A DNA stretch of 64,000 nt, taken from NCBI RefSeq assembly GCF_003385235.1, contig NZ_PQIA01000011.1, forward strand, positions 59,946-123,945. Direction: 5' to 3'. This stretch comes from Amycolatopsis circi (lineage in GTDB: Bacteria > Actinomycetota > Actinomycetes > Mycobacteriales > Pseudonocardiaceae). The notes below the pieces were generated by a model, which did no database searches, was not told the origin of the DNA, and worked only from the letters and a program-made list of their open reading frames with translations. Position numbers and translations under genes: made by a program. Every line of letters starts with the position of its first letter. Position 1 is the first letter of the stretch. Positions 22,707-30,871 of this stretch are shown in pieces.

Positions 22707-23549
22707 TCAAGACTCGACGCGAAGAGCGACCGCAGCCCGGACAAGCGCGGCCACCTCCGGGGAGCGGCTGGTGGACGGCCAGGCGAGCATCGTCGTGACA
22801 TCCGGGGCGTCTACGACCGGGACCGCGACGTGTTCCGGCCACTGCCAGGCCCGGCTGGATGCCGGGATCACCAGCAGCGTCCGGCCGAGCGCGACGAGCT
22901 GGGCGAGCTTCGACTGGGTGCGCGCCTCCGGTCCCGGCCCGTCCGGGTAGCTGCCGTCGAGGCGGGGCCAGCGGGCGATCGGCAGGTCCGGCACGTCGCT
23001 CACTTCGGCTAGCGTCAGCGTGTCCCGCGCGGCGAGCGGATGGGCCGCGGGGAGGATCGCGACCTGACCCTCGACCTGCAGCGACTCGGTGTCGAATCCG
23101 GCGAGGTCGTCGTAGGGATGGTGCATGATCGCGACGTCGGCGGAACCGTCGCGGAGCAGTCCGGCTTGTTCGCCGACCTCGCACAGCAGAATCTCGACCG
23201 GCGGCGCGTCCGGGGCGTCCAGAATCCGTTGCAGGAGTTCGTGCGACGCCCCGGCTTTGGTCGCCAGTACCAGCTGCGAGTCCCCGGCTCGACGCGTGCG
23301 GCGGGCGGCGGCCGCGACTGCGGCAAGGGCGAGGCGGGATTCGCGGAGCAGCACTCGACCGGGCTCGGTCAGCACGACGCCGCGACGGTTTCGTTCGAGA
23401 AGTTGCACGCCGAGCCGTCGCTCCAGTTGGGCGATCGCGCGGGACAGCGGCGGCTGGGCGATCCCGAGCCGTTCGGCAGCGCGGCCGAAGTGCAGTTCTT
23501 CGGCGACGGCGGCGAAGTAACGGAGTTCGCGAGTCTCGAGATCGTCCAC
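22707..23549 (-). CDS. LysR family transcriptional regulator
   Basis: 280 residues from GTG 23549. N-terminal winged helix at about residues 5-64 (ELRYFAAVAEELHFGRAAER, PPLSRAIAQLERRLGVQLLE), then a periplasmic-binding-protein-like effector domain from about 90 (LVLATKAGASHELLQRIL, GSADVAIMHHPYDD, VAILPAAHPLAARDTLTLAE). It is divergent from the SDR gene, the usual LysR arrangement, with a dyad ATACC-N5-GGTAT at 23563 between them. The ligand is unknown. The last 25 codons are copied twice more beyond the stop as 86-bp tandem repeats, so the present C-terminus may itself be derived from recombination. Confidence 0.9.
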   Translation of the reverse strand: MDDLETRELRYFAAVAEELHFGRAAERLGIAQPPLSRAIAQLERRLGVQLLERNRRGVVLTEPGRVLLRESRLALAAVAAAARRTRRAGDSQLVLATKAGASHELLQRILDAPDAPPVEILLCEVGEQAGLLRDGSADVAIMHHPYDDLAGFDTESLQVEGQVAILPAAHPLAARDTLTLAEVSDVPDLPIARWPRLDGSYPDGPGPEARTQSKLAQLVALGRTLLVIPASSRAWQWPEHVAVPVVDAPDVTTMLAWPSTSRSPEVAALVRAAVALRVES

Positions 23550-23562
23550 AAAGGCCAGCGTA

Positions 23563-23577
23563 ATACCTGGTGGGTAT
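23563..23577. promoter_or_regulatory. LysR-type binding site candidate
   Basis: ATACC-TGGTG-GGTAT fits the T-N11-A pattern of LysR boxes and lies 14 bp before the LysR start and 50 bp before the SDR start. Confidence 0.5.
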
Positions 23578-23626
23578 CACAGCGGACCTAATCGATCTTG
23601 GCCAAAACACGGCACCCGAGACGACC

Positions 23627-24340
23627 ATGGGCGGAGTGAACGATACGAAGACCGCGCTGGTCACCGGCGCGAACAAGGGAATCGGCCTCGCCATCGCGCA
23701 TGGCCTCGGCTCGATCGGCTTCACCGTCGCCGTGGGAGCGCGGGACGAAAACAACCGCGAGAAGGCCGTCGAAGAACTGCGTGCGGCGGGCATCGACGCG
23801 TTCGGCGTCGCGCTCGACGTCACCTCCGAAGACAGCGTCGCCGCCGCGGCCGAGACCATCGAGCGGCTCGACGTTCTGGTCAACAACGCGGGCATCGGCG
23901 GCCAGATTGACGGCGGCGCCCAGGATCCGACGACGCTCGACCTCGACGTCGTCCGCACTGTCCTCGACACGAACGTCTTCGGCGTAGTCCGGGTTACGAA
24001 CGCGATGCTGCCGCTGCTGCGCAAAGCGAAGTCGCCACGCATCGTCAACATGTCCAGCAACATGGGCTCGCTGCAACTGCGGACCGGCCCGATCCTCGCC
24101 GCTTACGCCCCGTCGAAGACGATGCTCAACAGCATCACCGTGCAGTACGCCCGCGCGCTCGCCGACACGAACGTCATCGTCAACGCCGCCTGTCCCGGTT
24201 ACGTGGCAACGGATTTCACCGGTTTCGCCGGAACGCGCACGCCCGAGCAGGGCGCGGCGATCGCGGTCAAGCTCGCGACCTTGCCGGACGACGGGCCGCG
24301 CGGCGGGTTCTTCGACGACGCCGGGGCCATCCCCTGGTGA
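23627..24340 (+). CDS. Short-chain dehydrogenase/reductase
   Basis: 237 residues from ATG 23627 (GTG 23636 is an alternative). Rossmann motif TGANKGIG near residues 12-19, then LDVLVNNAGIGG near 83, and the catalytic Ser in VNMSSNMGS and YAPSK (Tyr/Lys) near 160. The tail ends GGFFDDAGAIPW, typical of the SDR group resembling carbonyl reductases annotated as SDR family oxidoreductases. It would reduce a carbonyl with NADPH. It is divergently paired with the LysR gene, which probably regulates it. Substrate unknown. Confidence 0.9.
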   Translation: MGGVNDTKTALVTGANKGIGLAIAHGLGSIGFTVAVGARDENNREKAVEELRAAGIDAFGVALDVTSEDSVAAAAETIERLDVLVNNAGIGGQIDGGAQDPTTLDLDVVRTVLDTNVFGVVRVTNAMLPLLRKAKSPRIVNMSSNMGSLQLRTGPILAAYAPSKTMLNSITVQYARALADTNVIVNAACPGYVATDFTGFAGTRTPEQGAAIAVKLATLPDDGPRGGFFDDAGAIPW

Positions 24341-24344
24341 CGCC

Positions 24345-24920
24345 TCAGCCGCGCAGTTCGGCGAGCAGCCGTTCCCGGTCGTTGAGGTAGCGGCAGTCGC
24401 GGACCGGCAGTTCGAAGGAGTTCAGCAGCTTCTCGAAATCCGCGTACTCGTCCGGGTTGAGCTGGATGCCGGTGACCTCGAAGTGCGCGGCCATGGTGTC
24501 GGCGAGTTCCTCCCATTCGCCGGACCACTGCAGATCGCGGTAGTGCTCGAGGTCTTCCGGCGGCATCCGGCCGGCGAGCAGGCGCAGGACGCTGTCGACG
24601 AAGTAGCTGATCCGGTTGCCCGCGCGGTCGTCGACGGTCGGATTCGCCGGGTCCCGCGCGGCGTCCGGGTTCCGGACCACGCCGGGGCTCGGCAGCGGGA
24701 AGCTGGTGTGCACGAGACCGTCGCCGTTGACCAGGACGACCACGCGCACGCCGTACCGTTCGCCGACGCAGCGCCAGCGCCCGTTGTACTGCTGCCGCCG
24801 GGGTTCGCCCGGATCGTTGGCGACGTCCTTGACCACCGCGATGATCTGCTCGTCGCTCCACCCGGGCGGGAATTCGCAGGTCGCCCTGCGGCCGATGCCG
24901 GAAGCGTGTCCACCGCCCAC
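24345..24920 (-). CDS. EndoU-like fragment fused to an unknown C-terminal domain
   Basis: 191 residues from GTG 24920, with GAGAGGAG 6 bp upstream, so the start is sound. Residues 1-90 (GGGHASGIGRR, CEFPPGWSDEQIIAVVKDVA, WRCVGERYGVRVVVLVNGDG, VHTSFPLP) look like the second half of bacterial EndoU ribonuclease toxin domains: the GGH element, the FPxxWSDxxII stretch and a TxxP-like end. The first catalytic His region is missing. Residues about 95-191 (YFVDSVLRLLAGRMPPEDLE, GIQLNPDEYADFEKLL) are helical, acidic and resemble an immunity-type protein. Interpretation as a toxin-immunity remnant is inference from memory of the family. It lies tail to tail with the SDR, 4 bp apart. Confidence 0.5.
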   Translation of the reverse strand: MGGGHASGIGRRATCEFPPGWSDEQIIAVVKDVANDPGEPRRQQYNGRWRCVGERYGVRVVVLVNGDGLVHTSFPLPSPGVVRNPDAARDPANPTVDDRAGNRISYFVDSVLRLLAGRMPPEDLEHYRDLQWSGEWEELADTMAAHFEVTGIQLNPDEYADFEKLLNSFELPVRDCRYLNDRERLLAELRG

Positions 24921-24966
24921 CTTCGGCTCCTCTCGTCGGCACGGAGCCTAACCCGGGCGCGCCCGT

Positions 24967-26232
24967 TCAGCCGAGTTGTGCCAGTACGAAGATGCCGACC
25001 GCCAGCACGTCCGGGCCGCGGAACAGTTGCCGCATAAGGTTTGCCGGCATCGGACCGGCGGGGGTGTCGACGAAACCGGCGCTGCTGTAGTCGACCGGCT
25101 GACGCGTGACGGTACGCAACACCGAAAGCACCGCCAGGGCGACCGTCACCCACGAGAGAGCCGAAAACGCGGTTCCCAAAGCGAAAAGTGCCACTAAGAG
25201 CAGAGCCGACCAGAACAGGCCGACCACAACCAGGGCGACTCCGTGGGCGATCACCAGCTCTCGCGACGACGAGCCCAGCCAGCGTCGCCGACCCGGATTC
25301 CGCCACAGCACGCCAAGACCGGCCCCGAACGGAGTAAGCGCGACGTACGCGCCGATCCCGACGAGCACCGGTCCCGGCAGAGTGGGAACAGCAACATGTC
25401 CGACGGCTACCGCGAAAGCCACTAACAAAACCGCGCTCGCGTACCGGGCACGGCCGACGATCCCGACCCACGCGAGCCGGAACGCGGTGGGCGGGCGCAG
25501 CGACCACGAGCCCGCGGACGAGGACTCCGGCAGCATCATCATCGGGTCGAGGAACGTCACCGCCATCGCGCGCAGGACCCGCGCGTTCCAGCCGTCGAGC
25601 AACACCGCGCGTCCGGCGCCGCTGACTGCTTCGCCGCCAAAAGCCAGCAGCAGACCGCATAGCGCCAGCGCCGCGCCGACGTACTGCACCGCCGTTGCGT
25701 CGAGACGAACCGCAGCGATCACGACGCCAGCCACCGCGAGGAGCAGCGGTCCAGCGGCTTCGAAAAGGAACGCGGTACGACGTGCGGTGGTGAACGCGAG
25801 GATCGTGCCGCCGGCGACGAGAGCTGCCGCGGCGCGCCACCAGTCGAGCGAACTTCCGCCGACCGCCAGCATCAGCGCGGCGAGATATCCGATCACCACC
25901 ACGAATCCGGCGAGCACGCTGGCCAGCCGGGTCGCGACGACGCGGCGGCGGTCGACCTCGGCGAAGTCCATCCAGGTCAGCTCGGCCGGTTCGGCCCAGA
26001 CGAATCCACGGCGCAGCAGGCTTCGCCAGCCCACCGCGGCGCACAACGCGACCAGGCCGAGCACCGCCGAGTAGTCCACTGCGGACGGTCCAAAGAGGAC
26101 TCGATGCCAGGCGTCGGTGCGGAAAAACGCGGTGAACAGGAAGCCGACGCCGAACATCAGCACGAACGTGGGGCTGTCGCCGCTGAAGATGCCGCCGAAC
26201 CGCTTGCGGCCGGGCACGCGCAACCGGGTCAC
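24967..26232 (-). CDS. Multi-spanning membrane protein, paralogue of 3380-4570
   Basis: 421 residues from GTG 26232, which overlaps the ATPase stop (GTGA). About ten to twelve hydrophobic segments. Shared with the other copy: LRRGFVWAEPAELTWMDF, a GIGAYVALTPF loop, RRRWLGSSSRELVIAHG, and the closing block RQPVDYSSAGF...LMRQLFRGPDVLAVG. This copy has a longer N-terminus. It should form a transporter with the ATPase encoded just upstream. The conserved (W/Y)-rich loop near residue 70 and the C-terminal R-G-P-D motif mark a specific, to me uncharacterised, permease family. Confidence 0.8.
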   Translation of the reverse strand: MTRLRVPGRKRFGGIFSGDSPTFVLMFGVGFLFTAFFRTDAWHRVLFGPSAVDYSAVLGLVALCAAVGWRSLLRRGFVWAEPAELTWMDFAEVDRRRVVATRLASVLAGFVVVIGYLAALMLAVGGSSLDWWRAAAALVAGGTILAFTTARRTAFLFEAAGPLLLAVAGVVIAAVRLDATAVQYVGAALALCGLLLAFGGEAVSGAGRAVLLDGWNARVLRAMAVTFLDPMMMLPESSSAGSWSLRPPTAFRLAWVGIVGRARYASAVLLVAFAVAVGHVAVPTLPGPVLVGIGAYVALTPFGAGLGVLWRNPGRRRWLGSSSRELVIAHGVALVVVGLFWSALLLVALFALGTAFSALSWVTVALAVLSVLRTVTRQPVDYSSAGFVDTPAGPMPANLMRQLFRGPDVLAVGIFVLAQLG

Positions 26233-26843
26233 CACAGTTCGAGCACGCTGTCCGCCGTGTCCAGCAACGGTTGATGGTGCGTGGCAACGACAACTGCCGC
26301 ACCGGCCGCGGTGGAACGGCCGATCAGCTCGACCAGCCACTCCTTGCCCGCGGTGTCGAGCGCGCGTTCGGGCTCGTCCAGCAGCAGCACTCGATGCGGC
26401 CTCGCGGTGACGCCCAGCAGCAGCAACCGGCGACGCTGTCCGGCCGAGAAATGCCCGGCGGTGACGCGAGCGCGTTCGGCGAGGCCCGCGTCCGCGAGCA
26501 GTTGGTCGAAATCACCGAGATCCTCGCCGAACGAACCGGAGAGCAGTTCCAGGTGCTGCAGCGGGGTGAGTTCGGCGAAGAAGTCGGAATCGTCGAAGAG
26601 CACCGATACCTTGCGGCGGAAGGCAATGCTGCGTTCGTCCGGCTTCGCGCCGTCGACCAGCACCCGGCCCCGTTGCGGTTGCTGCATTCCGTACAGACAC
26701 CGCATCAGCGTGGATTTGCCGACGCCGTTAGGCCCGACGAGCACCGCGCATTCGCCCGGATCGACGGAGAAATCGAGGTCTTCCAACAACCACAGGTCAC
26801 CGGCCTTCACCCCGAGGCCGCGCGCGTCGACTATCGGCGACAC
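26229..26843 (-). CDS. ABC transporter ATP-binding protein, paralogue of 2799-3383
   Basis: 204 residues from GTG 26843, which lies inside the end of the F420-type oxidoreductase gene (13-bp overlap). Walker A GPNGVGKST near 37-45, signature FSAGQ near 134-138 (not LSGGQ, as in the paralogue), Walker B RVLLLDEPE near 154 and H-loop VATHHQ. The region PDERSIAFRRKVSVLFDDSD is nearly the same in both copies and may contact the partner membrane protein. It is coupled to the membrane-protein gene by GTGA. Substrate unknown. Confidence 0.88.
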   Translation of the reverse strand: MSPIVDARGLGVKAGDLWLLEDLDFSVDPGECAVLVGPNGVGKSTLMRCLYGMQQPQRGRVLVDGAKPDERSIAFRRKVSVLFDDSDFFAELTPLQHLELLSGSFGEDLGDFDQLLADAGLAERARVTAGHFSAGQRRRLLLLGVTARPHRVLLLDEPERALDTAGKEWLVELIGRSTAAGAAVVVATHHQPLLDTADSVLELW

Positions 26844-27724
26844 AGCAGATCCACCACCGGGGACAGCACTTCGAGGTTGGCCTCGAGGACCGTGAAATAG
26901 CTGAAGCCGAACCGGACACGGTGCGCGACCAGCTGATCGGCGATTTCGTCGACCGTGCCGACCAGCACAGTGGGGACTTCGGCCAGTTCGTCGAGCGTGA
27001 GCTTGTCACCGAAGCGCGCGAGGATTTCGCGCAATGCGGCTTCCCGATCGTCAGTGATCTGGACGAATTGCACGAGCAGGTTGAATTCGGCTTCACGGCC
27101 GGCGAGCCGCTCGGCGACGAACCGCGTGCGTTCTTCCACCGCGTCCGCGGTCGCCAGCATCGGCGGCGAACCGTCGCGCACTTTTGCCGTGCCGCTGAAG
27201 GCAATCGTCGCCGCGTGCTCGGCGGCGAGCGAAAGCAGCCGGTCGCCGCGGCCGCCGATCATCAACGGGGGACCGCCGGATTGCGCGGGCTGAGGCGCGT
27301 ATTCCGGATCCGCGTACAGCCGCTGGAGTTCCTTGATCGCGAGTTCGAGGTGATCGACCCGCGCACCGGCGCTGGGAAACGGCATTCCCGCCGTTTCGAA
27401 CTCCTCTTTCACATATCCGGCGCCGAGGCCGAGTTCGAGCCGTCCGGACACGAATTGGTCCGTGCCCGCGACGTCGCGCGCGAGCAGCGCCGGATTGTAG
27501 AACGGCGCGTTGAGCACGAAAGTGTTGAGCCGCACCCGTTCGGTGACCGCACCGGCCAGCACGAGCGCGGGAAACGGCGGCGCCATGCCGAGATGGTCGG
27601 CCACGCTCAGCACGTCGTAGCCGAGTTCCTCGACCCGGCGGCACTTGCCGACCCACTTCTCGCGCGAGCCCGGCAGCACCATGTTCACACCGAACCGGAA
27701 CGGCTTGTCCCCAGTAGACACCAT
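26831..27724 (-). CDS. LLM-class F420-dependent oxidoreductase
   Basis: 297 residues from ATG 27724. Luciferase-like TIM-barrel pattern: FRFGVNMVLPGSREKW, YDVLSVADHLG (about 35-45), RVRLNTFVLNAPFYNPALLA, GRLELGLGAGY near 92-102 and PPLMIGGRGDRLLSLAAEHA near 150. These match the F420-type subfamily rather than FMN monooxygenases. Its 3' end overlaps the ABC ATPase gene by 13 bp, so oxidoreductase, ATPase and membrane protein are one transcription unit. Substrate unknown; export of its product or substrate by the transporter is only a speculation. Confidence 0.88.
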   Translation of the reverse strand: MVSTGDKPFRFGVNMVLPGSREKWVGKCRRVEELGYDVLSVADHLGMAPPFPALVLAGAVTERVRLNTFVLNAPFYNPALLARDVAGTDQFVSGRLELGLGAGYVKEEFETAGMPFPSAGARVDHLELAIKELQRLYADPEYAPQPAQSGGPPLMIGGRGDRLLSLAAEHAATIAFSGTAKVRDGSPPMLATADAVEERTRFVAERLAGREAEFNLLVQFVQITDDREAALREILARFGDKLTLDELAEVPTVLVGTVDEIADQLVAHRVRFGFSYFTVLEANLEVLSPVVDLLCRR

Positions 27725-27752
27725 GCGGCCCACGCTACCGTCCTCCCCAATG

Positions 27753-27803
27753 CCGTGAAGGACTCCTTGAGGGAATCAGATTCCCTCAAGGAGTCCTTCA
27801 CGG
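27753..27803. repeat. Palindromic intergenic repeat, type B, copy 2
   Basis: 51 bp with perfect 25-bp arms beginning CCGTGAAGGACTCCTTGAGG around a single A. It lies 16 bp after the stop of the PEP carboxykinase gene, between two genes on the same strand. Confidence 0.9.
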
Positions 27804-27819
27804 ACCTTGGCTTGGAAGC

Positions 27820-29640
27820 TCAGCCGAGACGCTGGGCCAGCGCGTCAAGCTCGTCGCGCAGCGAGGACGGCACCTCGCCGATCTTCGCGAACCACTCCTC
27901 GATGAGCGGCAGTTCCTCGCGCCACTCCTCGTTGCGCACCTCCAGCGCGGCCTGGATGTCCTCGACCGGCTCGGACAGGCCCTCGAGGTCGAGGTCCTGC
28001 GCGTTCGGCACGAAGCCGACCGGGGTCTCGACCGCGTTGCCCTTGCCCTCGACGCGCTCGAGCACCCACTTGAGCACGCGCGAGTTCTCGCTGAAGCCCG
28101 GCCACAGGAAACGGCCGTCGTCGCCGCGGCGGAACCAGTTGACGTAGAAGATCTTCGGCAGCTTGTTCGCGTCGGCGTTCTTGCCGAGGTTCAGCCAGTG
28201 GTTGAAGTAGTCACCGGCGTGGTAGCCGAGGAACGGCAGCATCGCCATCGGGTCGCGGCGCACGTTGCCGACCGCGCCGACCGCTGCGGCGGTGGTCTCC
28301 GACGACATGGTGGCGCCCATGAACACGCCGTGCTGCCAGTCGCGGGCCTGGTTCACCAGCGGCACCGTCGTCTTGCGGCGGCCGCCGAACAGGATCGCCG
28401 AGATCGGCACGCCCTTCGGGTCGTCCCACTCCGGCGCGAGGATCGGGCACTGCGACATCGGCACGCAGTAGCGCGAGTTCGGGTGGGCGGCCTTCTCCTC
28501 GGAGTCGGGCGTCCAGTCCTGGTGCTTCCACGAGGTGGCGTGCGCGGGCTTGTTCTCCATGCCCTCCCACCACACGTCGCCGTCGTCGGTGAGCGCCACG
28601 TTCGTGAAGACCGTGTTGCCCTTCTCGATGGTGCGCATGGCGTTCGGGTTCGTGTGGTTGTCGGTGCCCGGCGCGACGCCGACGAACCCGAACTCCGGGT
28701 TCACCGCGTAGAGGCGGCCGTCCTCGCCGAAGCGCATCCACGCGATGTCGTCGCCGAGGGTCTCCGCGCGCCAGCCCGGGATGGTCGGCTGCAGCATGGC
28801 GAGGTTGGTCTTGCCGCAGGCGCTCGGGAACGCCGCCGCGACGTAGTGGACCTTGTCCTCGGGCGAGATCAGCTTGAGGATCAGCATGTGCTCGGCGAGC
28901 CAGCCCTCGTCACGGGCGATGACCGAGCCGATGCGCAGCGAGTAGCACTTCTTGCCCAGCAACGAGTTGCCGCCGTAGCCAGAGCCGTAGCTCCAGATCA
29001 GCCGCTCCTCCGGGAAGTGCGAGATGTACTTCGTCTCGTTGCACGGCCAGGCGACGTCCTTCTCGCCCGGGGCCAGCGGCTTGCCGACCGAGTGCAGCGC
29101 GGGCACGAACTCGCGCTCGGAACCGTCCGGCGCGATGAACTTGTCGAGGGCGGCCTTGCCGGCGCGGGTCATCACGCGCATCGAGGCGACAACGTAGGCG
29201 AAGTCGGTGATTTCGATGCCCAGCTTGGGGTTTTCGTCGCCGAGCGGGCCCATGCAGAACGGGATGACGTACATCGTGCGGCCGGCCATGCAGCCGCGGT
29301 ACAGCTCCGTCATGGTGGCCTTCATCTCGGCCGGGGCCACCCAGTTGTTCGTCGGGCCCGCGTCCTTCTCTTCCTTCGAACAGATGAAGGTCCGGTTCTC
29401 GACCCGCGCGACGTCGTCGGGGTCCGAGGTGGCCCAGTAGGAGTTCGGCTTCGCGTCCAGCTTCACGAAGGTGCCGGCGTCGACCAGCTCCTGGTTGATC
29501 CGGGCGGCTTCCTCGTCAGACCCGTCGACCCACACCACGCGGTCCGGGGTGGTCAGCTCGGCGACCTCCCGGACCCAGGACAGCACGCCACTGTGCGTCG
29601 TCGGCGCTGTGTCCAGTCCGGGGATGGCGACTGCGGTCAT
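27820..29640 (-). CDS. pckG: Phosphoenolpyruvate carboxykinase (GTP)
   Basis: 606 residues from ATG 29640 (AGGAG 5 bp upstream), the normal length for GTP-type PEPCK. Landmarks: EEARINQ-like [14 protein letters not shown] near 44, PFCMGPLG near 125, the substrate/GTP P-loop with active-site Cys in [13 protein letters not shown] near 275, [20 protein letters not shown] near 300, FGGRR near 425 and NWFRRG near 507. It converts oxaloacetate and GTP to PEP, CO2 and GDP, feeding gluconeogenesis; in some actinomycetes it also runs toward oxaloacetate. A single-gene unit, with a hairpin plus T-run in its leader and a type B palindrome after its stop. Confidence 0.97.
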   Translation of the reverse strand: MTAVAIPGLDTAPTTHSGVLSWVREVAELTTPDRVVWVDGSDEEAARINQELVDAGTFVKLDAKPNSYWATSDPDDVARVENRTFICSKEEKDAGPTNNWVAPAEMKATMTELYRGCMAGRTMYVIPFCMGPLGDENPKLGIEITDFAYVVASMRVMTRAGKAALDKFIAPDGSEREFVPALHSVGKPLAPGEKDVAWPCNETKYISHFPEERLIWSYGSGYGGNSLLGKKCYSLRIGSVIARDEGWLAEHMLILKLISPEDKVHYVAAAFPSACGKTNLAMLQPTIPGWRAETLGDDIAWMRFGEDGRLYAVNPEFGFVGVAPGTDNHTNPNAMRTIEKGNTVFTNVALTDDGDVWWEGMENKPAHATSWKHQDWTPDSEEKAAHPNSRYCVPMSQCPILAPEWDDPKGVPISAILFGGRRKTTVPLVNQARDWQHGVFMGATMSSETTAAAVGAVGNVRRDPMAMLPFLGYHAGDYFNHWLNLGKNADANKLPKIFYVNWFRRGDDGRFLWPGFSENSRVLKWVLERVEGKGNAVETPVGFVPNAQDLDLEGLSEPVEDIQAALEVRNEEWREELPLIEEWFAKIGEVPSSLRDELDALAQRLG

Positions 29641-30077
29641 CTCTACTCCTGACTTCCGACGACAAAAGAGCCCACACCGCGAACGACAGTGTTCTTGGTG
29701 CGGGCTTCGTTGCCGGCGACCGAATGGCTTCGCACACCGGCGGAAGACCGGTGTGCGGGTTTTGGGATTCCCCGACTGTAGCCGGATGGACGGCAGGTAA
29801 CCGAGAGCTGACCTGTCGGTTCTCTCACAAGAACGATAAGGGAATCGATTCAGTTTCACCGGAACGGGCCAGCGGCGAAAATCTTTCCGCGCGGCCCGCG
29901 TCGCATTCGTGCCCGATGCCGGGAGCCGTGCTGATCAGTCCTGATCTTCGTCGGATCGGCACCGGGCGCCGGTTCGCCGGACGCGGGCGAACGGGGTCGG
30001 GTTTCGGCGTCCCGGAGACGACGAAACGGGCCCGGCGCGCGGCCGGACCCGTTCGGGTGACGTCAGTTACCGGGGGT
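29641..30077. other. Gene-free region upstream of pckG
   Basis: 437 bp without a supported gene. It holds the pckG leader hairpin (29668-29705), and a terminator-like imperfect hairpin AACGGG-CCCGGC/GCCGG-ACCCGTT at 30025-30053 after the 30078 gene. The pckG promoter must lie between them, but I see no convincing -35/-10 pair. Confidence 0.6.
29668..29705 (-). promoter_or_regulatory. Leader hairpin followed by a T-run before pckG
   Basis: On the minus strand AGCCCGCACC pairs with GGTGTGGGCT (one internal mismatch) around an 18-nt loop, followed by CTTTTG and then the pckG ribosome binding site 20 bp on. It has the form of an intrinsic terminator inside the leader, so attenuation is possible. 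Confidence 0.5.
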
Positions 30078-30773
30078 TCAGTTGGGGCTGATCCACTGCC
30101 CGGTTCCGCTGTCGATCTTCGCGACGCCGCTGAGCAGCTGCGCGCCCTCGCCGCCCCAGGCCGAATCGCTGCCCGGGTCCGCCACCGCGTGGTTCGCGCC
30201 GCCGTCGCTCTCGGTCCACTGGCCCTGGCCGGTGTGCTCGTAGGTGTGAGTGGAGCCGTCCGCGCCGACCTGCACCGCGACGTCGGCCTGGCCGTCGCCG
30301 TTGGTGTCGGTGAAGGCGATCGTGCCGCCGGACTTCGTCTCGACGACCGCGGTGTCGTTGTGCCCGTCGTGGTCGGTGTCGATGGTGGCGACCCCGGCGT
30401 CGACGTTGCCGTCCGGCAGGTCGGCGTGGATGTGCCCGGCGGTCGAGGTGTCCTGCGAATGCGGGTCGGTGCCGTCCGAGCCGGACTGGCCGTGGCCGGA
30501 TTCGACCCAGCTGCCGGTCTGCTCGTCGTAAACCGCCTGGTCCACGACGTGCCCGGTCGAGTCGAGCACCGCGTAGTGGTCGGCGACGCCGTCGTGATCG
30601 GTGTCCGCGAACGCCTGAGCGGTGCCGTCGTCGTGCTCGACGACCGCGGTGTCGGCGACCCCGTCGTGGTCGGTGTCGTAGTTGACCTCGGCCTGGTACT
30701 CCTGGCCGTCGACGTTGACGGTCAAGGCCTCGTGGCCGGTCGCGTCAGTGCCGCCGCTCTCGTCGACCCACAT
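30078..30773 (-). CDS. Asp/Gly-rich repeat protein with calcium-loop-like motifs
   Basis: 231 residues from ATG 30773 (AAGGGGGA 8 bp upstream). Very acidic, with no signal peptide. Four or more repeats of D-T-D-H-D-G-x-x-D followed by AVV or HYAV and an acidic beta-turn (NYDTDHDGVADTAVVEHDDG, FADTDHDGVADHYAVLD, IDTDHDGHNDTAVVETKSGG, FTDTNGDGQADVAVQV). The DxDxDG loops resemble EF-hand, dockerin or thrombospondin type 3 calcium sites. Similar proteins occur in Pseudonocardiaceae as hypothetical proteins. The tail GVAKIDSGTGQWISPN is conserved-looking. Calcium binding is inferred, not shown; function unknown. Confidence 0.75.
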   Translation of the reverse strand: MWVDESGGTDATGHEALTVNVDGQEYQAEVNYDTDHDGVADTAVVEHDDGTAQAFADTDHDGVADHYAVLDSTGHVVDQAVYDEQTGSWVESGHGQSGSDGTDPHSQDTSTAGHIHADLPDGNVDAGVATIDTDHDGHNDTAVVETKSGGTIAFTDTNGDGQADVAVQVGADGSTHTYEHTGQGQWTESDGGANHAVADPGSDSAWGGEGAQLLSGVAKIDSGTGQWISPN

Positions 30774-30871
30774 GGGTTGGTCCCCCTTATTACGCCGGGT
30801 CTGCCGCTGGTTTCGCTCGGTATGACTCACGTTAGGCCGGTTCGGTTCCCGTCCACAAGCCGATCACCTGC

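Noticed and set aside
22526..22775. CRISPR array
   Set aside because: The 86-bp units are directly adjacent with no spacers and are copies of a gene end.
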